The notes under the pieces: model-generated
What the model was told of the DNA's origin: nothing
The model's database searches: none
The model's input: the letters and a program-made list of their open reading frames with translations, nothing else
Shown: piece after piece, positions 25,695-34,518 of the stretch
How the letters are laid out: the number at the start of each line of letters is the position of its first letter
Position numbering within the stretch: the first letter of the stretch is position 1
Position numbers and translations under genes: made by a program
Assembly: GCA_905233985.1 (NCBI GenBank)
Contig: CAJOFA010000016.1
Coordinates: 1 to 47,686, forward strand
Length of the DNA stretch: 47,686 bases
Source: an uncultured Prevotella sp.
Lineage (GTDB): Bacteria > Bacteroidota > Bacteroidia > Bacteroidales > Bacteroidaceae
Direction of reading: 5' to 3'

Positions 25695-26783
25695 ATGTCT
25701 GCTTTTGCCCTTTACCGACTGCCTTATGAAGACCACTTTACGATAGTGGAACAGACCGACGGCGAGCCGGTCAGTCTTTCTTCGTGTGCTGAACTGAATG
25801 GACAGAGCGGGTTTGTCGTGGCTCCGTTTCATTTGACAGAGAAAGAGCCGTTGCTGCTGATTCGTGCTGACCGTGTAGAAACGGTGGAAATGGGGACAAA
25901 AAGCCCAATGGGGCCTATTAGCCTTATTAGTCCAATTGAGCCAATAAGTTCCCCCAAGTCTTCTCCCCAAGCCTTGCGCGCTGCTTATCACATTGATTTT
26001 GCCAATTATCATGCCCATCTGTTGTCGGGCGATTTTAAGAAGATTGTCTTGGCGCGTAGTGCTACGATAGAAGCGACCCCCAGAAATGTCATCGACTTGT
26101 TCCGTGATGCCTGCCAGCGCTATCCTCGTATGTTTATCGGGCTGGTTTCTGTGCCGAAATGCGGCACATGGCTGGCGGCAACGCCAGAGATATTACTGTC
26201 GAACAACGGCAGTCAATGGCAAACGATGGCATTGGCAGGAACCATGAAACTGGAGGGCGACGACCTGAATGGCGAGGGTGAGAATGTGATGTGGAGTACC
26301 AAGAACATACAAGAACAGCGTTATGTGGCTACCTACATCACGGAATGTTTGGAACAATTCACGACTGACTTCAACGAATACGGCCCCTATACGACACGTG
26401 CAGGCAATTTGGTGCATTTGCGTAGTGACTTCACATTTAGCCTGCCTGATGAGCAACATCTTGGTGATGTGCTCCGTACGTTGCATCCTACGCCAGCTGT
26501 CTGTGGACTCCCGAAGCGTCAGACTTTCGATTTCATCCTGCATAATGAACATTCCCCACGTCGCTATTACAGCGGATTCATGGGTCCTCTTCTCCTTTCA
26601 CCTTCCACCCTCCACCTTCCACCTTCCACCCACCTCTATGTTTCCCTACGTTGCATGGAAATCTTTGCCAACGGATATCAGCTCTATGCCGGTGGCGGAT
26701 TGCTAAGTGACAGCGTGGAGGAACAGGAGTGGCAGGAAACGGAAGCCAAGATGGAGACCATGCGTAACCTCTTATATATATAA
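25695..26783 (+). CDS. menF: Isochorismate synthase
   Basis: Converts chorismate to isochorismate, the first committed step of menaquinone synthesis. The 362-residue product has the chorismate-binding core: KIVLARSATIEA (base Lys), FIGLVSVPKCGTWLAATPEILL, MALAGTMKLEG, NIQEQRYVATYI, HPTPAVCGLPK and RYYSGFMGP. Two low-complexity inserts break conserved regions in frame: a nonamer tract (SPMGPISLISPIEPIS, about residues 70-86) in the variable N-terminal part, and a heptamer tract (SPSTLHLPPST) directly after FMGP and before LYVSLRCMEI, a place where relatives have only a short loop. The frame is intact throughout. It sits 12 bases after the thioesterase gene and 1 base before menD. Confidence 0.93.
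   Translation: MSAFALYRLPYEDHFTIVEQTDGEPVSLSSCAELNGQSGFVVAPFHLTEKEPLLLIRADRVETVEMGTKSPMGPISLISPIEPISSPKSSPQALRAAYHIDFANYHAHLLSGDFKKIVLARSATIEATPRNVIDLFRDACQRYPRMFIGLVSVPKCGTWLAATPEILLSNNGSQWQTMALAGTMKLEGDDLNGEGENVMWSTKNIQEQRYVATYITECLEQFTTDFNEYGPYTTRAGNLVHLRSDFTFSLPDEQHLGDVLRTLHPTPAVCGLPKRQTFDFILHNEHSPRRYYSGFMGPLLLSPSTLHLPPSTHLYVSLRCMEIFANGYQLYAGGGLLSDSVEEQEWQETEAKMETMRNLLYI
25900..25953 (+). repeat. Nonamer tract in frame in menF
   Basis: AAGCCCAAT, GGGGCCTAT, TAGCCTTAT, TAGTCCAAT, TGAGCCAAT, AAGTTCCCC at a 9-base period. Since nine is a multiple of three, the peptide repeats every three residues (SPM GPI SLI SPI EPI). Confidence 0.82.
26591..26640 (+). repeat. Heptamer tract (CCACCTT type) in frame in menF
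   Basis: TCTCCTT, TCACCTT, CCACCCT, CCACCTT, CCACCTT, CCACCCA at a 7-base period, encoding SPSTLHLPPST between FMGP and LYVSLRCME. It is akin to the tract at 1-42. Confidence 0.85.
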
Positions 26784-26784
26784 T

Positions 26785-28509
26785 ATGTATAGCAACAAAG
26801 AAAACGTCAACATACTTACTGCGCTGTTGGTCAAGCATGGCATCCGTCATGCTGTTGTCTGCCCGGGCAGTCGCAATTCCCCTATTGTGCATAACCTGAA
26901 CGAGTGTTCCCTGATTGAATGTTACCCAGTGACAGATGAACGCTCGGCGGGCTTCTATGCGCTGGGCATGGCTTTGCATGAGGGCGCACCGAGTTCTGTG
27001 GCAGTTTGTGTGACTAGTGGAACAGCATTGCTGAATCTGATGCCAGCAGTTGCAGAGGCTTATTATCAGCATATTCCTCTTGTTGTCATTTCTGCTGATC
27101 GTCCACCGCAGTGGATTGACCAGCTTGACGGACAGACACTACCACAGCCCTCCGCCCTTGGCCGTTTCGTGTGTCGGGCCGTTTCCCTGCCTGAGCCTCA
27201 CAACAACGAAGAAAGTTGGTACTGCAACCGATTGGTGAATGAAGCATTATTAGAAAGTCGCCATCATGGGAAGAGTCCGGTTCATATTAATGTGCCCATA
27301 GCTGAGCCTTTATTTGATTTTAGTGTGGCTCAATTGCCAGATGAACGTCAAATACATCGGCGATTTTGTTATGGAGAAGACTGGGAAGTAGAGAAAATCA
27401 TGATACGTCATTTTTTATCTGCATCACGTCCGATGATTGTGATTGGGCAGACCCATGATGATTTCGTCCATACGGAAGATTGGCAAGAAGTAATGCAGTT
27501 TTTATCTCATTATGCTGTTGTGTTGAATGAATCATTATGTAATTATTCATTAGGTGCTGTTCATTTTGATGAAGTCTTGTATAGAATAGGTGATAATGAG
27601 GCATATATGCCAGATGTTGTCTTATATATAGGAGATACTATTGTTAGTAAACGGTTAAAGACTTTTTTGCGAAAAGCAAAAGATGCGAGAGTCTATTTTC
27701 TCAATGAAAAAGGGACGGTGTGCGATGTGTTTATGAATCTTGTAGAGATTGTTGAGTGTTCTCCGACTCATGCTCTACAGAACATCATATACGCTTATGA
27801 GACGAAATCAGATCCTGAAACGGTTGTAAAATATTTCCTGCCAAGTATAGGGCGAAAAACTTATTGTGAAAAGTGGTATCAGCAATTATCAAAAGCAAAG
27901 CTACATGCCGCCACTTACCAGCCTGCCTATTCGCAGATGGCTGCTGTAAAATATTTTGAGCATCAATTCTCAATTCATAATTCTCAATTCTCAAATCCTT
28001 TTGTCCACTACGCTAACTCAACCGCCATCCGTCTGGCAAACATCTATGCGCAGCATCCTGTGTTCTGCAATCGTGGCGTCAACGGCATTGAGGGCTCCCT
28101 GTCAACGGCGGCAGGTATGTCGGTGGTGAATGACGAACGGGTCTATTGCGTCATCGGTGACCTGAGCTTCTTCTACGACCAGAACGCGCTGTGGAACCAG
28201 AATCTGCGTGGCAATTTCCGCATTCTGCTGCTGAACAATGGCAAGGGCGGCATCTTCAATATGCTGAAGGGGTTGGAGCAGAGTCCTGCCCGTGACAAGT
28301 TCGTTGCTGCTCAGCATACCACAACAGCCGAGGGCATCTGTCTTCAGAACGGTGTTGTCTATCGAAAGGCTGAGAATATGGAGCAGATGCAGGGAGGCAT
28401 CGACTGGCTCTTACAGACGGAGAGTGAGCACCCCCTGTTGCTGGAAGTGCTCACCGATGCCTCAGAAGACGAACGTGTCTTCAAGGATTATTACCATTCC
28501 TTGCGCTGA
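26785..28509 (+). CDS. menD: SEPHCHC synthase MenD
   Basis: Thiamine-diphosphate enzyme that joins isochorismate and 2-oxoglutarate to give SEPHCHC. The 574-residue product has CPGSRNSP (27-33) and catalytic Glu52 in VTDERSAGF at the N-terminal domain, TSGTALLNLMPAVAEAYYQHIPLVVISADRPP in pieces, and the ThDP/Mg motif GDLSFFYDQNALWNQN followed by LNNGKGGIFNM. The middle third (about 27360-27960) is far richer in A/T (about 30-40% GC by hand count) than the two ends (about 50-60%), and this stretch ends at a heptamer tract (27962-27998). The start is the ATG at 26785, one base after the menF stop. Confidence 0.94.
   Translation: MYSNKENVNILTALLVKHGIRHAVVCPGSRNSPIVHNLNECSLIECYPVTDERSAGFYALGMALHEGAPSSVAVCVTSGTALLNLMPAVAEAYYQHIPLVVISADRPPQWIDQLDGQTLPQPSALGRFVCRAVSLPEPHNNEESWYCNRLVNEALLESRHHGKSPVHINVPIAEPLFDFSVAQLPDERQIHRRFCYGEDWEVEKIMIRHFLSASRPMIVIGQTHDDFVHTEDWQEVMQFLSHYAVVLNESLCNYSLGAVHFDEVLYRIGDNEAYMPDVVLYIGDTIVSKRLKTFLRKAKDARVYFLNEKGTVCDVFMNLVEIVECSPTHALQNIIYAYETKSDPETVVKYFLPSIGRKTYCEKWYQQLSKAKLHAATYQPAYSQMAAVKYFEHQFSIHNSQFSNPFVHYANSTAIRLANIYAQHPVFCNRGVNGIEGSLSTAAGMSVVNDERVYCVIGDLSFFYDQNALWNQNLRGNFRILLLNNGKGGIFNMLKGLEQSPARDKFVAAQHTTTAEGICLQNGVVYRKAENMEQMQGGIDWLLQTESEHPLLLEVLTDASEDERVFKDYYHSLR
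27962..27998 (+). repeat. Heptamer tract (CTCAATT type) in frame in menD
   Basis: ATCAATT, CTCAATT, CATAATT, CTCAATT, CTCAAAT at a 7-base period, read as QFSIHNSQFSN. It marks the edge between the A/T-rich middle and the G/C-rich 3' third of menD. Confidence 0.83.
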
Positions 28510-28526
28510 TAGTCTCTTTCTCTTTT

Positions 28527-30206
28527 TTAATACTTGAATGAAGAACCACCGACGAACTCACGCATGATGCTCGTGGGTGGTATCTCCTTGTCGCTGACGG
28601 GGATAAAGAAGCGTATGAATTTCAGTAGACGGTGTGCCTCGGCATACTCGGGACAGTTTCTTGGCACGGAGGTGAGGATGATTTCTGCATGGGTGCGCAG
28701 CACAGCAAACTCGATGTTGAGTGCTGAGTTGAACATCACGTCTGCCGATTCCTGGAAGGGAAATATCCATTGGTCCTCAGCTTCGCAGACATTCTTCCAC
28801 TGGGCGATGGTCTCCTGTGCGGTGTAGGCTCCCTTGTTGTAGTCGCGGATGATGCGGCGCAGCAGTCGGTTGTCACGCACGGGAATCCAGTTGTGGTCGT
28901 CAAGCGAGATGCTGGTGAGCGCCGAGATGTAAATCTTGAACTTCGCCGAGTCGGGAATCTTCTTTGTCAGCAGGGGGTTCAGGGCGTGGATACCCTCAAT
29001 GATGAGCACAGAGTCATTGGACAGTTTTAGCTTCTTGCCGTTCCATTCGCGCTTGCCGGTGACGAAGTTGTATTCGGGAATCTCGACGCGCTCGCCTGCC
29101 ATGAGCCGCAGCAGGTGGTCTTCGAGCAGGTTGTATTCTACTGTCTCAATATTGTCGAAGTCATAGTCACCGTTGGGCAGTTTTGGCGTATCGACACGGT
29201 TGACAAAGTAGTCGTCAGTCGAGAATGACATGGGCCTTAATCCGCAAGCGAGCAACTGCACACTGAGGCGTTTGCAGAATGTCGTCTTTCCCGATGAGCT
29301 GGGGCCTGTGATGAGCACGAGGCGCACGGGATTCTCTTCTTCGTGGAATCGACGGTCAATTTCCTCGGCTATCTGCACGATTTTCTTTTCCTGCAGGGCC
29401 TCACTCACTTGAATCAGCTCTGACGCATGGCCTTTCAGAATGGCCTTGTTCACGTCGCCGGCATTTGACAGGCGCATGATGATGTCCCACTTTGTCTTCT
29501 CAGCAAACATGCCGTAGGTCTTTGGCATGTCCACTTTCTCTGCCAGTATGGTAGGATTGTTCCAGTCGGGCACGCGCAGCAGCATTCCGTCGTGGTAAGG
29601 CTCCAGTGCCCACACCGTGAGATAGCCAGCCGAGGGCACCAGCGGACCGTAGTAGTAGTCGGCCGTGTCGCCCAACATGTAGTAGTCGCTATATATCTGT
29701 CCGCTGGTTTCCAACAGCTTTACCTTGTCCGTCAATCCACGCTCGGCAAATACCCGTAAGGCCTCTTCGGTAGTTGCTTCATTACGGCGGAAGGGCATGT
29801 CGAGGTTGATGATTTCTTGCATGCGCTCGCGGATGCGCTCTACGTCACCCTCGGCCAGCGCCTCGTTGTTGCGCTTCTTGAAGTTACAGTAGTAGCCGCG
29901 TGAGATGGTGTGCTCGATAAACAGTTTCGAAGCAGGAAAAAGGTCCTGGGTTGCCTTGTAGAGCACGAAGCAAAGTGAGCGCACATAGACGCGGTGTCCG
30001 CTTCCCTCGCGGGCATCGAGAAATTCCACGTCGCGGTTCTGGAAGAGTCGGAATTTCAGACCCTGCGAAGTGTTGTTCACCTTCGCCGACACCACGGGGT
30101 AAGGCAAATGAATCTCGTCGGCAAACTCCTGATAAACCTCTAACAGCGAAGTCCCCTCGGGGAAACTCTTGGTAATGTTGTTGTTCTTACAGCGGATTTG
30201 TAGCAT
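28527..30206 (-). CDS. Nucleoside kinase with ThrRS-like TGS/SAD domains
   Basis: A 559-residue fusion. The N-terminus resembles the TGS domain (residues 1-60, KSFPEGTSLLEVYQEFADE) and second additional domain of threonyl-tRNA synthetase (about 90-240, FIEHTISRGYYCNF). The C-terminal half is a uridine kinase/phosphoribulokinase-type P-loop kinase: GPSSSGKTTFCKRL (Walker A, about 300), STDDYFVNR, DFDNIETVEYNLLEDHL, EGIHALNP. Such fusions are annotated as nucleoside kinases in other bacteria; the substrate is not known to me. It lies reversed between menD and menB, 17 bases from the menD stop, with a promoter at 30257-30264. Confidence 0.85.
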   Translation of the reverse strand: MLQIRCKNNNITKSFPEGTSLLEVYQEFADEIHLPYPVVSAKVNNTSQGLKFRLFQNRDVEFLDAREGSGHRVYVRSLCFVLYKATQDLFPASKLFIEHTISRGYYCNFKKRNNEALAEGDVERIRERMQEIINLDMPFRRNEATTEEALRVFAERGLTDKVKLLETSGQIYSDYYMLGDTADYYYGPLVPSAGYLTVWALEPYHDGMLLRVPDWNNPTILAEKVDMPKTYGMFAEKTKWDIIMRLSNAGDVNKAILKGHASELIQVSEALQEKKIVQIAEEIDRRFHEEENPVRLVLITGPSSSGKTTFCKRLSVQLLACGLRPMSFSTDDYFVNRVDTPKLPNGDYDFDNIETVEYNLLEDHLLRLMAGERVEIPEYNFVTGKREWNGKKLKLSNDSVLIIEGIHALNPLLTKKIPDSAKFKIYISALTSISLDDHNWIPVRDNRLLRRIIRDYNKGAYTAQETIAQWKNVCEAEDQWIFPFQESADVMFNSALNIEFAVLRTHAEIILTSVPRNCPEYAEAHRLLKFIRFFIPVSDKEIPPTSIMREFVGGSSFKY

Positions 30207-30256
30207 GGCTTATTGTATTTTCTGTTTCGATGATTGTTTGATGACATATTTGTTTG

Positions 30257-30264
30257 CAAAGGTA
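30257..30264 (-). promoter_or_regulatory. -7 box of the nucleoside kinase gene
   Basis: TACCTTTG on the minus strand, preceded by TTTTTCG, like the extended box of trmO and rplY. CAAA at 30288-30291 could be the -33 box but is 23 bases away, longer than usual. Confidence 0.6.
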
Positions 30265-30370
30265 CGAAAAAAACGATTAAGTGAGAACAAAAGTGATTGT
30301 TTTTTTGTTAAAATACCGACATGGTTTGATAAAACTACGACGTAGTTATGGCTTTACCAAAAGTTTTGTT

Positions 30371-30378
30371 TATCTTTG
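30371..30378 (+). promoter_or_regulatory. -7 box of menBCE
   Basis: TATCTTTG, 23 bases before the menB ATG. The -33 region is weak (CTTTA near 30352). Confidence 0.6.
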
Positions 30379-30401
30379 CATCATAATCAAACTATTATCT
30401 T

Positions 30402-31295
30402 ATGATTGCGAAAAATATCAAACAGGAAATTGCAGACCTCAATGCAAGAGAATGGAAGACAATTAGGGAGTTTAAGGAGATTTTGTTTGACGAGTGGCAT
30501 GGAATTGCAAAGATAACGATCAACCGCCCGCAGTACCGCAACGCATTTACACCTTGTACCACACGGGAGCTGAGTGAGGCATTTGCGCTCTGCCGTGAGC
30601 TGCAGCGCATCCGTGTGGTGTTGCTCACCGGTGCGATGTCGGAGGTACCCGAGGGCAAGCGCATCGAGGATGTGAAGCATGCCTTCTGCTCGGGTGGCGA
30701 CATGCACGTGAAGGGACGTGGCGGATATATTGATGACGAGGGGGTACCGCGACTCAGTGTGCTGGATGTGCAGATGCAGATTCGGCGCTTGCCGAAGCCC
30801 GTCATTGCGATGGTAAACGGCTATGCCATCGGTGGTGGACATGTGCTGCATCTTGTCTGTGACCTGACGATCGCTAGCGAGAACGCTATTTTTGGACAGA
30901 CAGGACCGAAGGTTGGCTCGTTCGATGCTGGATTCGGAAGTTCATACCTGGCACGCATCGTCGGACAGAAGAAGGCACGCGAGATATGGTTTCTCTGTCG
31001 GCAGTATTCTGCACAGGAAGCCCTCGACATGGGACTTGTCAACAAGGTAGTGCCTCTCGCAGAGTTAGAAAATGAGTGTGTCCGTTGGTCGGAGGAGATG
31101 ATGGAACGTTCGCCCATCGCCCTGCGCATGATCAAGGCAGGCTTGAACGCTGAGTTAGACGGTCAGGCAGGAATTCAGCAACTTGCCGGCGACGCCACGA
31201 TGCTTTATTATTTCCTTGACGAGGCACAGGAGGGTGGAAAGGCGTTTCTCGAGAAACGTAAACCCGACTTTGAACAATATCCTAAGATTCCATGA
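30402..31295 (+). CDS. menB: 1,4-Dihydroxy-2-naphthoyl-CoA synthase
   Basis: Closes the second ring of the naphthoquinone by Dieckmann-type condensation of o-succinylbenzoyl-CoA. The 297-residue crotonase-fold protein has [24 protein letters not shown], the oxyanion loop [43 protein letters not shown] in two pieces and [19 protein letters not shown], all typical of MenB rather than general enoyl-CoA hydratases. Its stop overlaps the menC start (ATGA). Confidence 0.95.
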   Translation: MIAKNIKQEIADLNAREWKTIREFKEILFDEWHGIAKITINRPQYRNAFTPCTTRELSEAFALCRELQRIRVVLLTGAMSEVPEGKRIEDVKHAFCSGGDMHVKGRGGYIDDEGVPRLSVLDVQMQIRRLPKPVIAMVNGYAIGGGHVLHLVCDLTIASENAIFGQTGPKVGSFDAGFGSSYLARIVGQKKAREIWFLCRQYSAQEALDMGLVNKVVPLAELENECVRWSEEMMERSPIALRMIKAGLNAELDGQAGIQQLAGDATMLYYFLDEAQEGGKAFLEKRKPDFEQYPKIP

Positions 31296-32350
31296 AGATA
31301 ACAACCAAGGAGTGTGTGCTCCATTTCAAACAGCCCGCGGGCACCAGCCGCGGTGTTTATACCGAGCGCAAGATATGGCTGGTTGTCGTATCCGAAGGTG
31401 CTGCCGTCGGCATCGGCGAGTGTGCGCCCCTGCCGCAGTTGTCATGTGACGACATTCCCGATTATGGTGAACAGCTGAGCGTGAAGAGCAAAGAGTTTGC
31501 TGCTCTTCAACAGGGCGATGCTGCCGTCTCAGCTTTTTTCGAGACGCTGCGTGACTACCCCTCCATGCTCTTCGGTTTAGAAACTGCTTGGCTCTCTTTT
31601 CTTGCCTCATCACACACCACACATCGTTTACCCATCATCTTCGATACTCCGTTCAGTCGCGGTGAGGTGGGCATTCCCATCAACGGTCTTGTGTGGATGG
31701 GTACTTACGACGAGATGCTCTGTCGCATGGAGCAGAAATTGAAGCAGGGTTTCCGCTGTGTCAAGCTGAAGATTGGTGCCATTAGTTTCGACGAGGAACT
31801 GGAGCTCATCAAGCGCATCCGCAGTCGTTTCTCGCATCATGAGGTGGAACTGCGTGTTGATGCCAATGGTGCCTTCCCCTTCGATGAGGCGCTCTATAAA
31901 CTGGAGCTATTGTCGCAATACAACATTCACAGCATCGAACAGCCCATTCGTGCCGGTCAATGGGCAAACATGGCCGAGCTGTGCCGCGAGTCACCCCTGC
32001 CCATTGCCCTCGACGAAGAGCTGATTGGTGTGAACGACCCCGACCAGAAAAGGCAGATGTTAAATATCATCAAGCCCCGATACATCATTCTTAAGCCCTC
32101 GCTGCACGGGGGGATGATGGGATGCCGTGAGTGGATTGACACAGCCCGTGACATGGGCATCGGCTCGTGGATTACGTCGGCCCTTGAAAGCAACATCGGG
32201 CTGAATGCCATTGCACAGTTCTGTAGTTCTGTGTATGGCGATTCCATCGCCATGCCGCAGGGCCTCGGCACAGGACAGCTGTTTACCGACAATATCCCCA
32301 TGCCACTCGAAATACGTGGTGACCAATTATGGATCTCGAAGAATTCTTAG
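31292..32350 (+). CDS. menC: o-Succinylbenzoate synthase
   Basis: Enolase-superfamily dehydratase converting SHCHC to o-succinylbenzoate. The 352-residue product has the catalytic KxK pair Lys158/Lys160 in CVKLKIG, metal ligands Asp190 (RVDANGAF), Glu216 (IEQPI) and Asp241 (LDEEL), and the general acid/base Lys268 in [10 protein letters not shown]. All residues needed for activity are present. It overlaps menB by four bases and menE by 22 bases. Confidence 0.93.
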   Translation: MKITTKECVLHFKQPAGTSRGVYTERKIWLVVVSEGAAVGIGECAPLPQLSCDDIPDYGEQLSVKSKEFAALQQGDAAVSAFFETLRDYPSMLFGLETAWLSFLASSHTTHRLPIIFDTPFSRGEVGIPINGLVWMGTYDEMLCRMEQKLKQGFRCVKLKIGAISFDEELELIKRIRSRFSHHEVELRVDANGAFPFDEALYKLELLSQYNIHSIEQPIRAGQWANMAELCRESPLPIALDEELIGVNDPDQKRQMLNIIKPRYIILKPSLHGGMMGCREWIDTARDMGIGSWITSALESNIGLNAIAQFCSSVYGDSIAMPQGLGTGQLFTDNIPMPLEIRGDQLWISKNS

Positions 32351-33306
32351 CCGAATGGCATAACGACAGCCCGACGGTACTGGTACATACCAGCGGTTCG
32401 ACGGGGAAGCCTAAGCCGATGCGCGTGGAGAAACGTCGCATGGAGGCTTCGGCACGTATCACTTGTGACTTTCTTGAATTGCACAAGGGTGACACGGCAT
32501 TGCTCTGTCTGCCGCTTGACTATATTGCTGGAAAGATGATGGTGGTGCGGGCGCTGACCTGCGGATTGAAACTCATCGTCGAGGAACCCTCCAGTCTTCC
32601 ACTCACTACTTATCAGTCACCACTCGATTTTGCCGCGATGGTACCTTTGCAGGTGTGGAACCTATTACATCATACAGAAGGGCGCGAACGTCTGAAACAG
32701 ATTCGGCATCTCATCATCGGAGGTGGTGCCATTGACGAGGCATTAGAACGTGAGTTGCAGGAATTCCCCAACGCCGTCTGGAGCACCTACGGCATGACCG
32801 AGACACTCTCGCACATTGCCCTGCGGCGAATCAACGGGTCGGAGCATTCTGATTATTATTCTCCTTTGCCTGGCGTACAGGTGTCACTGAATGAGGAAAA
32901 CTGTTTAGTAATCAATGCCCCTGCCGTGCATGATGGCCCGTTAGTCACCAACGATATTGCCGAGCTTTTGCCCCTTGCCCCTCGGCGCTTGTTCCGTATT
33001 CTCGGACGAAAAGACAATGTCATTTGTTCGGGTGGTATCAAAATACAGATGGAAGAAGTTGAACGGCTGTTGCGCCCTCACGCGCGCGTTCCTTTTATAA
33101 TAACGAAGGCTCCCGATACGAAATTCGGCGAGCAGGTTGTTCTGCTCACCGAATCGAATGATATTTCCGCACTACAGGCACTCTGTCTTGAACTGTTACC
33201 CAAATACTGGCAACCGCGCCGCATCCTACACGTTGATCATATTCCCGTGACCGAAACTGGCAAGCCTGCCCGTGCTGAGGCAGAAAAACTAGCTCGTCAG
33301 CCTTGA
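32329..33306 (+). CDS. menE: o-Succinylbenzoate--CoA ligase, short form
   Basis: Adenylates o-succinylbenzoate and joins it to CoA. At 325 residues it is much shorter than the usual 450 or so, because the N-terminal subdomain before the P-loop is nearly missing: the protein starts about 16 residues before VHTSGSTGKPKPM. The rest is present: YGMTETLSHIALR, GRKDNVICSGGIKI and the C-terminal catalytic Lys in TETGKPAR. Short MenE forms are usual in Bacteroidetes, so I regard it as functional. Two possible heptamer tracts (32589-32628 and 32962-32983) are in frame. The 3' end overlaps convergent aroB by ten bases. Confidence 0.88.
   Translation: MDLEEFLAEWHNDSPTVLVHTSGSTGKPKPMRVEKRRMEASARITCDFLELHKGDTALLCLPLDYIAGKMMVVRALTCGLKLIVEEPSSLPLTTYQSPLDFAAMVPLQVWNLLHHTEGRERLKQIRHLIIGGGAIDEALERELQEFPNAVWSTYGMTETLSHIALRRINGSEHSDYYSPLPGVQVSLNEENCLVINAPAVHDGPLVTNDIAELLPLAPRRLFRILGRKDNVICSGGIKIQMEEVERLLRPHARVPFIITKAPDTKFGEQVVLLTESNDISALQALCLELLPKYWQPRRILHVDHIPVTETGKPARAEAEKLARQP
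32589..32628 (+). repeat. Possible decayed heptamer tract in menE
   Basis: CTTCC then ACTCACT, ACTTATC, AGTCACC, ACTCGAT: a loose 7-base period encoding SSLPLTTYQSPLD. The match is weak. Confidence 0.35.
32962..32983 (-). repeat. Short heptamer tract (GGGGCAA type) in menE
   Basis: On the minus strand GAGGGGCAAGGGGCAAAAG shows two adjacent GGGGCAA units, like the tracts in trmO and the first GH2 gene. Translated from the plus strand as LLPLAPR. Confidence 0.45.
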
Positions 33307-34352
33307 CCTTCCCGATAAAAGTCCAGTGCTTCCTTGATTTCCTCCTCGGTGGCTGTCTGGTTGATGCGGATATCACTGATGTTGCCCAAGAGGGTGAAGT
33401 TAATGGTGCTGCCCGTGTTCTTCTTGTCGTGATGCATCAGTTCCAGCAGTTCGGGATAGTCCTTGCAGGTGATGTTGAGCTGGCCATAGTGTTCACAGAT
33501 GAACGCAACGGTCTGGCGTAGACGGTCTTGTGGGAATCCACACTTGACAACGCTGAGGTACAACTCGACGATGAGTCCCCAGGCAACAGCATAGCCATGC
33601 AGCACGGGTTGGCGCTTCATGGCGAACGACTCAAAAGCGTGGCCGGCAGTATGTCCGAGGTTCAACGCCTTGCGGATGCCCTTTTCTGTCGGGTCTTCAA
33701 GCACGATACGCTGCTTCACGGCAACGGAGTCGGCAATATCTTGTGCCTTGAGTTCTTTAATATCTAAATTTAGCAACTTCGCCCACGTCTTCTCGTCGGA
33801 GATGAGTCCATGTTTCAGCATTTCGGCAAAGCCGGAAAGCTGGTTTTCCATATCCATTGTTTTCAGGAACGTGGTGTCGAGGATGACGCAAGAAGCATTG
33901 CGGAATACGCCTACCTCATTCTTCAATCCACCGAAGTTGATACCCGTCTTACCACCTACCGAGGCATCGACCATAGCGAGTAGGGTAGTGGGGATGTTGA
34001 TGAACTGGATGCCGCGCTTGAACGTGCTGGCAGCAAAGCCCCCGAGGTCGGTCAGCATACCGCCTCCGAGGTTAATCATTAGCGAGTGACGTGTTGCACC
34101 GCCTTGCTGCAGTCCTTCCCAGACGTGACTGAGCGACGACAGCGTCTTGTTGGTGTCGCCGGCAGGTATGGTGATGAGGGTGTAAGGTGTAAAGTGTAAA
34201 GTTGAACTAAGAATGGCGTTAAGTACAGGCAAGCAATAATGCCTGGTATTTTCATCGCACAGCACAAACAGACGGTCAAACGTACAGTCCGCCATCGCCT
34301 CGGCGAGCGATTGCTGCAGGTCCTGCGATATGATGAGTTTCTGTTTCTCCAT
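33297..34352 (-). CDS. aroB: 3-Dehydroquinate synthase
   Basis: Second step of the shikimate pathway, which supplies the chorismate used by menF. The 351-residue product has the NAD-binding GGGMLTDLGGFAAST, PTTLLAMVDASVGGKTGINFGG in two pieces, and zinc ligands Glu in LKHGLISDE region and His in LNLGHTAGHAFES. A heptamer tract (34178-34206) adds STLHFTPYTL in the N-terminal domain before ITIPAGDTNKT. Own -7 box at 34387-34394. Confidence 0.95.
   Translation of the reverse strand: MEKQKLIISQDLQQSLAEAMADCTFDRLFVLCDENTRHYCLPVLNAILSSTLHFTPYTLITIPAGDTNKTLSSLSHVWEGLQQGGATRHSLMINLGGGMLTDLGGFAASTFKRGIQFINIPTTLLAMVDASVGGKTGINFGGLKNEVGVFRNASCVILDTTFLKTMDMENQLSGFAEMLKHGLISDEKTWAKLLNLDIKELKAQDIADSVAVKQRIVLEDPTEKGIRKALNLGHTAGHAFESFAMKRQPVLHGYAVAWGLIVELYLSVVKCGFPQDRLRQTVAFICEHYGQLNITCKDYPELLELMHHDKKNTGSTINFTLLGNISDIRINQTATEEEIKEALDFYREGQG
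34178..34206 (-). repeat. Heptamer tract (GTGTAAA type) in frame in aroB
   Basis: On the plus strand GGGTGTA, AGGTGTA, AAGTGTA, AAGTTGA at a 7-base period. Read on the minus strand as LHFTPYTL just before ITIPAGD. Confidence 0.8.
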
Positions 34353-34386
34353 CGTTTCAAGGGTGAAAAGTTGCTTCTTTGACGCG

Positions 34387-34394
34387 CAAAGTTA
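34387..34394 (-). promoter_or_regulatory. -7 box of aroB
   Basis: TAACTTTG on the minus strand, preceded by ATTATTCG as in the trmO, MBL and rplY promoters. It is 34 bases from the ATG. No clear -33 box. Confidence 0.6.
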
Positions 34395-34457
34395 CGAATA
34401 ATTCTTTGTTTTGTCACACAAAATGCAGATAATTCTAACTTTTTGAGTGTATTTTTT

Positions 34458-34484
34458 AAACTTTTTCCGCAGGATGGCGTCAAA
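34458..34484 (+). promoter_or_regulatory. Candidate ECF-sigma promoter, barrel gene
   Basis: AAACTTTT (34458-34465), 12 bases, CGTCAAA (34478-34484), with the same blocks and spacing as at 14459-14485. The ATG follows after 34 bases. Confidence 0.55.
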
Positions 34485-34518
34485 CAAATAAAAAATCATC
34501 AACTTCACAAAAATATTC

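Noticed and set aside
32329..33306. menE as a truncated pseudogene
   Set aside because: It is short only at the N-terminal side; all ATP-binding and catalytic motifs and the catalytic Lys are present, and short forms are usual in this phylum.
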